NCBI RefSeq assembly: GCF_028551275.1
Contig: NZ_CP117025.1
Coordinates: 1,483,501 to 1,547,500 of the forward strand
Source of the DNA: Sphingomonas hankookensis
GTDB lineage: Bacteria; Pseudomonadota; Alphaproteobacteria; Sphingomonadales; Sphingomonadaceae
Length of the DNA: 64,000 bases
Direction: 5' to 3'
Positions 60,077 through 64,000 of the stretch are shown in pieces. The position numbers and the translations under genes are program-made. Within the stretch, counting starts at the first letter, position 1. Each line of letters begins with the position of its first letter. The notes under the pieces were generated by a model. It saw nothing but the letters and a program-made list of their open reading frames with translations, had not been told where the DNA came from and searched no databases.

Positions 60077-62395
60077 TCAGGCGCCGGCGGCGGCCTTGGT
60101 CTTGCCGCCCTTGCGCGGTTTCTTGGGCGCGGCGGGGGTCATTTCGAAGGCGAGGGCATTGTCCTTCAACCGGACCTTCACCTCGCCGCCATGGACGAGC
60201 TTGCCGAACAGCAGCTCCTCGGCCAGCGGCTGCTTGATCTTGTCCTGGATCAGGCGGCCCATCGGCCGTGCGCCGTAGAGCTTGTCATAGCCGCGCTCGG
60301 TCAGCCACGTCTTCGCTTCGTCGTCCAGATGGATATGGACGCCGCGATCGGCCAGCTGGAGTTCGAGCTGGAGGATGAACTTGTCCACGACGCGCGCGAC
60401 GACTTCCGGCGGCAGATAGCCGAACGGCACGATCGCATCGAGGCGGTTGCGGAATTCGGGGGTGAAGAGCTTCTTCACCGCTTCCTCCTGCACGTCCTCG
60501 CGGTCGATCTGGCCGAAGCCGATCGATTCCTTGGCCATGTCCGATGCGCCCGCATTGGTCGTCATGATCAGGATGACGTTGCGGAAATCGACGGTCTTGC
60601 CGTGGTGGTCGGTCAGCTTGCCGTTGTCCATCACCTGCAACAGGATGTTAAACAGGTCGGGATGCGCCTTCTCGATCTCGTCGAGCAGCAGCACGCAATG
60701 CGGCTGCTGGTCGATCGCGTCGGTCAGCAGGCCGCCCTGGTCATAGCCGACATAGCCCGGAGGGGCACCGATCAGCCGGCTGACCGAATGGCGCTCCATA
60801 TATTCGGACATGTCGAAGCGCTGGAGCGGAATGCCCATGATCTCCGACAGCTGACGCGCGACCTCGGTCTTGCCGACGCCGGTGGGGCCGGTGAAGAGAT
60901 AGTTGCCGATCGGCTTGTCGGGGTCACGCAGGCCGGCGCGCGACAGCTTGATCGCCGAGGACAGCGCCTTGATCGCGTCGTCCTGCCCGAACACCACCCG
61001 CTTGAGGTCGAGTTCGAGATTGGCGAGCACGCGGGTATCGTCGGTCGACACGGTCTTTGGCGGGATGCGGGCCATCGTCGCGATGACCGCCTCGATCTCC
61101 TTGGCGGTGATCGTCTTCTTCCGCTTGGGCGCCGGCACCAGCATCTGCATCGCGCCGACCTCGTCGATCACATCGATCGCCTTGTCGGGCAGCTTGCGGT
61201 CGTTGATGTAGCGCGCCGACAATTCCACCGCCGACTTGATCGAATCGGGGGTGTACTTGACCTTGTGATGCTCCTCGAACGCCGTGCGCAGGCCGGTCAG
61301 GATCTTGATCGTATCCTCGACCGAGGGTTCGTTCACGTCGATCTTCTGGAACCGGCGCAGCAGCGCGCGATCCTTTTCGAAGTGGTTGCGGAACTCCTTG
61401 TAGGTCGTCGAGCCGATACAGCGAATCTGTCCGCCCGACAGCGCGGGCTTCAACAGGTTCGACGCGTCCATCGCCCCGCCGCTGGTCGCGCCGGCGCCGA
61501 TGACGGTGTGAATTTCGTCGATGAAGAGGACCGCGTGGGGCAGTTTTTCCAGCTCGGTCACGACCTGCTTCAGCCGTTCCTCGAAATCGCCGCGATAGCG
61601 GGTGCCGGCGAGCAGCGCGCCCATGTCGAGCGAATAGATCACCGCAGGCAGCAGCACTTCGGGCACGTCGCCCTCGACGATCTTGCGCGCGAGGCCTTCG
61701 GCGATGGCGGTCTTGCCGACGCCGGGGTCGCCCACATAGAGCGGGTTGTTCTTCGAACGGCGGCAGAGAATCTGCACGGTGCGGTCGACCTCGGCCGACC
61801 GGCCGATCAGCGGGTCGACCTTGCCGGTCTTCGCCTTCTCGTTCAGGTCGACGCAGAACTGCTTGAGCGCGCTCTCGTTCTTGCCCTTATCGGCAGCCTT
61901 GGGGCTTTCCTTTTCCTCGGCACCCTTGGGCGCGGGGGTTTCGGTGGCGGTCGATCCGCCCTTGCCGACGCCGTGGCTGATGAAGCTGACGGCATCGAGG
62001 CGGCTCATATCCTGCTGTTGCAGGAAATAGACGGCATAGGTCTCGCGCTCGCTGAACATCGCGACCAGCACATTGGCACCAGTCACTTCGTCACGGCCCG
62101 ACGACTGCACGTGCAGGATCGCGCGCTGCACGACGCGCTGGAAGCTGCTGGTCGGCGAGGGGTCGGTCGCGGCGTCGAGTTTGAACGTGTCGAGTTCGGT
62201 GTCGAGATAATGGGCGACGGTCGCGCGCAGTTCGTCGAGGTCGACGCCGCAGCCGGTCATCACCTTGGCCGCATCGACATCGTCGGTCAGCGCGAACAGG
62301 AGGTGTTCGAGCGTCGCATATTCGTGCCGGCGCGAGGATGCGGCCTCGAGCGCCTTGTGCAGCGTGGATTCCAGTGCGGATGCGAAGGATGGCAT
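60077..62395 (-). CDS. clpA: ATP-dependent Clp protease ATP-binding subunit ClpA
   Basis: AAA+ unfoldase that feeds ClpP, 772 residues. Clp-N repeats (MPSFASALESTLHKALEAASSRRHEYATLEHLLFALTDD), first AAA module with Walker A VGDPGVGKTAIAEGLA and Walker [32 protein letters not shown], and second module with TGPTGVGKTEVARQL and CVLLLDEIEKAHPDLFNILLQVMDNG. The Ile-Gly-Phe-type loop needed to dock on ClpP is represented by IGFG (SIGFGQID) near residue 620. It lacks the middle coiled-coil domain of ClpB, which confirms ClpA. No clpS gene lies next to it; instead a DUF1192 gene stands upstream. Confidence 0.96.
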   Translation of the reverse strand: MPSFASALESTLHKALEAASSRRHEYATLEHLLFALTDDVDAAKVMTGCGVDLDELRATVAHYLDTELDTFKLDAATDPSPTSSFQRVVQRAILHVQSSGRDEVTGANVLVAMFSERETYAVYFLQQQDMSRLDAVSFISHGVGKGGSTATETPAPKGAEEKESPKAADKGKNESALKQFCVDLNEKAKTGKVDPLIGRSAEVDRTVQILCRRSKNNPLYVGDPGVGKTAIAEGLARKIVEGDVPEVLLPAVIYSLDMGALLAGTRYRGDFEERLKQVVTELEKLPHAVLFIDEIHTVIGAGATSGGAMDASNLLKPALSGGQIRCIGSTTYKEFRNHFEKDRALLRRFQKIDVNEPSVEDTIKILTGLRTAFEEHHKVKYTPDSIKSAVELSARYINDRKLPDKAIDVIDEVGAMQMLVPAPKRKKTITAKEIEAVIATMARIPPKTVSTDDTRVLANLELDLKRVVFGQDDAIKALSSAIKLSRAGLRDPDKPIGNYLFTGPTGVGKTEVARQLSEIMGIPLQRFDMSEYMERHSVSRLIGAPPGYVGYDQGGLLTDAIDQQPHCVLLLDEIEKAHPDLFNILLQVMDNGKLTDHHGKTVDFRNVILIMTTNAGASDMAKESIGFGQIDREDVQEEAVKKLFTPEFRNRLDAIVPFGYLPPEVVARVVDKFILQLELQLADRGVHIHLDDEAKTWLTERGYDKLYGARPMGRLIQDKIKQPLAEELLFGKLVHGGEVKVRLKDNALAFEMTPAAPKKPRKGGKTKAAAGA

Positions 62396-62412
62396 TCAGT
62401 TCACTCCGGTCG

Positions 62413-62434
62413 GCCGGCGAGAACGCGCCGGCCC
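62413..62434. other. Short perfect hairpin in the clpA leader
   Basis: GGCCGGCG and CGCCGGCC with a 6-base loop, 18 bp upstream of the clpA start codon, between the DUF1192 gene and clpA. It could weaken or stabilise the upstream transcript; its role is a guess. Confidence 0.45.
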
Positions 62435-62505
62435 TGCGTCCCGGTATCCCGGGTCTCCCCCAATGTCGGTATGCCGCCGCCCGGCATCAAGCGGGGCGGA
62501 ACATC

Positions 62506-62703
62506 TCATGACCGGAACAGCGCGTCGGCGCTGGCACGGTGGCTATTGGCTCGCTCGATCCGCGCGCGGCATCGCTCGATCTCGCGCTCCAGCGCGGCGA
62601 TACGCTTCGTCAGTTCGTCGACCGACAGCGGGTCCAGATCCTCGGCGAGCACCATGGCCAGCAGGTTGCCACGAACATGGTTAACATTTTCGTCGGGTTC
62701 CAT
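62506..62703 (-). CDS. DUF1192-family small protein
   Basis: A 65-residue cytoplasmic protein with the DUF1192 pattern: MEPDENVNHVRGNLLAMVLAEDLDPLSVDELTKRIAALEREIERCRARIERANSHRASADALFRS. The core motif DLDPLSVDELxxRIAALExEIxR predicts a single coiled coil. ATG 62703 is used. Function unknown; in many alphaproteobacteria it precedes or follows quinone oxidoreductase genes. It is transcribed toward clpA and divergent from the quinone oxidoreductase. Confidence 0.87.
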   Translation of the reverse strand: MEPDENVNHVRGNLLAMVLAEDLDPLSVDELTKRIAALEREIERCRARIERANSHRASADALFRS

Positions 62704-62759
62704 CACGATGCAGCGTTGACCCTACGGCTGGCGATGTCAATAACGCCGGAGACAGGGGG

Positions 62760-63767
62760 ATGAGCGTTATGGACGTACCAGCGGCGATGCGTGCGATCGA
62801 TCCGACGGAAGCCGGAGGTCCGGAGGTGCTGGTCGTCGTCGATCGCCCGACCCCGCGGCCGGGTCCCGGCGAGGTGCTTATCCGGGTGGCCGCGGCCGGC
62901 GTCAATCGCCCCGACGTCCTGCAACGCACCGGCGGCTATGCCCCGCCGCCCGGCGCGCCGAGCATCCCCGGGCTGGAGGTCGCAGGCCATGTCGTCGCGG
63001 TCGGCGACGAGGGTGACGCGCATCTGGTGGGGCAGCCGGTCTGTGCGCTGCTCGCGGGCGGCGGCTATGCCGAGTATGTCGCGGTGCCGGCCGGGCAGTG
63101 CCTGCCGGTGCCCGACGGGCTGTCGATGGTCGAGGCGGCGGCGCTGCCCGAAACCTTGTTCACCGTGTGGACCAACTTGTTCGAGCGCGGCTACGCGGCG
63201 GAGGGCGACAGCGTGCTGGTCCATGGCGGCACCAGCGGCATCGGCACCATGGCGATCCTGCTCGGCAAGCTGTTCGGGCTGACCGTCATCGTCACCGTTG
63301 GCAGCGATGCGAAGGCGAAGGCCGCCCGCGATCTGGGGGCGGCACATGCGATCAACTACCGCACCGAGGATTTCGTCGAGCGGGTGGCGGAGATCACCGG
63401 CGGGAAGGGCGTCAGCGTCGTGCTCGACATGGTCGGCGGCGACTATGTGCCGCGCAACATCAAGTGCCTGGCCGAGGATGGTCGCCACGTCTCGATCGCG
63501 GTGCAGGGCGGGGCGAGCGCCACGGTGCCGCTATGGGATATCATGCGCCGCCGCCTGACGCTGACCGGATCGACGCTGCGCCCGCGCGATGCGGCGTTCA
63601 AGGAAATGGTCGCCGACGAATTGTCGCGCACGGTGTGGCCGCACGTCGCCGAAGGGCGGCTGCGCCCGGTCATGGACCGGACTTTCCCGCTGGAACAAGC
63701 CGCCGATGCGCATCGCCGGATGGAAGCGGGCGATCATGTCGGGAAGATCGTGCTGACCCTAGAATAG
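62760..63767 (+). CDS. NAD(P)H-quinone oxidoreductase (zeta-crystallin/PIG3-like)
   Basis: Cytoplasmic medium-chain dehydrogenase/reductase of 335 residues without the catalytic zinc ligands. It shows GPGEVLIRVAAAGVNRPDVLQRTGGYAPPPGAPSIPGLEVAGHVVAVG, the mid-domain ETLFTVWTNLFERGY, the NADPH-binding fold LVHGGTSGIGTMAILLGKLFGLTVIVTVGSDAKAKAARDLGAAHAINY, and FPLEQAADAHRRMEAGDHVGKIVLTLE at the end. The TxWxNLF and HGGTSGIGTMAI segments fit the PIG3 group of quinone reductases. The start has AGGGGG upstream. Divergent from the DUF1192 gene. Confidence 0.92.
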   Translation: MSVMDVPAAMRAIDPTEAGGPEVLVVVDRPTPRPGPGEVLIRVAAAGVNRPDVLQRTGGYAPPPGAPSIPGLEVAGHVVAVGDEGDAHLVGQPVCALLAGGGYAEYVAVPAGQCLPVPDGLSMVEAAALPETLFTVWTNLFERGYAAEGDSVLVHGGTSGIGTMAILLGKLFGLTVIVTVGSDAKAKAARDLGAAHAINYRTEDFVERVAEITGGKGVSVVLDMVGGDYVPRNIKCLAEDGRHVSIAVQGGASATVPLWDIMRRRLTLTGSTLRPRDAAFKEMVADELSRTVWPHVAEGRLRPVMDRTFPLEQAADAHRRMEAGDHVGKIVLTLE

Positions 63768-63842
63768 ACCGGTCCGACGCGGTGCTGCTGCGGGCCGGGG
63801 TCGGCCGCGGTAGTCGATCGCCATTCCTTTGGGAGAGTGGTG

Positions 63843-64000
63843 ATGCGAACGATCCTCGGCCTGGTTGCGATGGCGAGCGCAGTTCCGGCGGCGGCACAGA
63901 TGGACCCGGTCGTGACCGCACAGGGACAGTTGCTGTCTGCCACCATGCGCGGCCACGCCGAGCGGGACGCCGCGCGGTTGCGGCGGGGTGTTCCGCCCAA
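63843..64000 (+). CDS. Secreted protein of unknown function (cut by window edge)
   Basis: Only 52 codons are visible. ATG 63843 is preceded by GGGAGAGTGGTG and opens a signal peptide, MRTILGLVAMASAVPAAAQ, followed by MDPVVTAQGQLLSATMRGHAERDAARLRRG. The rest of the protein is outside the window, so no family can be given. Confidence 0.7.
   Translation, partial: MRTILGLVAMASAVPAAAQMDPVVTAQGQLLSATMRGHAERDAARLRRGVPP

Noticed and set aside
62677..62684. Second exact ATGGTTAA (CtrA-like) site
   Set aside because: It lies inside the DUF1192 coding sequence and not upstream of a start codon; chance occurrence is likely.
60074..62719. An 881-codon open frame on the plus strand opposite clpA
   Set aside because: Same GC-driven antisense artefact; clpA on the minus strand has all AAA+ motifs, a terminator and normal length.

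Overview
The window is GC-rich chromosomal DNA of a sphingomonad-type alphaproteobacterium, most likely Sphingomonas or a close relative. The evidence is the gene order pyk - DUF1244 - gapR-like - DUF1003 - yebC - ruvC - ruvA - ruvB - ybgC - tolQRAB - pal, a cyoABCD operon followed by surf1 and a RegB/RegA (ActS/ActR) pair, a Thr-nucleophile alkaline phosphatase of the Sphingomonas SPAP kind, rpsA next to ihfB, and several families of paired inverted intergenic repeats typical of these genomes. I see no phage, insertion sequence, CRISPR array, rRNA or tRNA. Most of the window is core genome with small accessory clusters.

Layout. 1-3.9 kb: an OmpR-type response regulator with its histidine kinase (cut by the window edge) and a secreted M14 carboxypeptidase. 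3.9-15.4 kb: two complete tripartite efflux systems side by side, an EmrAB-type MFS pump with its own outer-membrane factor and a trailing acetyltransferase, then an AcrAB/OprM-type RND pump controlled by a divergent TetR repressor, with a 20-bp perfect palindrome between them. 15.4-18.4 kb: two small conserved-looking proteins, a lipoprotein gene broken by a one-base homopolymer deficit, and an L,D-transpeptidase. 18.4-25.2 kb: redox regulators regA/regB, surf1 and the bo3-type quinol oxidase genes, all on the minus strand. 25.3-29.3 kb: a four-gene plus-strand run (MHS transporter, streptogrisin-like protease, Nudix hydrolase, extensin-like/M15-like protein). 29.5-36 kb: a hypothetical, a secreted CHAP protein, an exported lipoprotein MsrB, a DEAD-box helicase, rpsA and ihfB. 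36-42.2 kb: secreted beta-helix protein, alpha/beta hydrolase, alkaline phosphatase and DsbD. 42.2-45.5 kb: a circularly permuted ATP-grasp / alpha-E / transglutaminase-like triad. 45.6-57.4 kb: pyruvate kinase, small regulators, Holliday-junction genes and the Tol-Pal envelope complex. 57.4-64 kb: an Lrp regulator, an S41 peptidase, a repeat-rich spacer, clpA, a DUF1192 protein, a quinone oxidoreductase and the start of a secreted protein.

The observations most worth a second look are: (1) the ATP-grasp/alpha-E/transglutaminase triad, a widespread but functionally unassigned system, whose transglutaminase member here has Pro where the catalytic Cys should be while His and Asp are kept; (2) the homopolymer frameshift in the small lipoprotein behind the L,D-transpeptidase; (3) candidate operators at the two efflux operons and in the divergent cyoA/MHS promoter region; (4) repeat elements in almost every convergent gap and inside the ruv cluster, one of which seems to supply the ribosome-binding site of a TTG-initiated ruvC.

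Functional identities come from recognising motifs and gene order; no database search was run.
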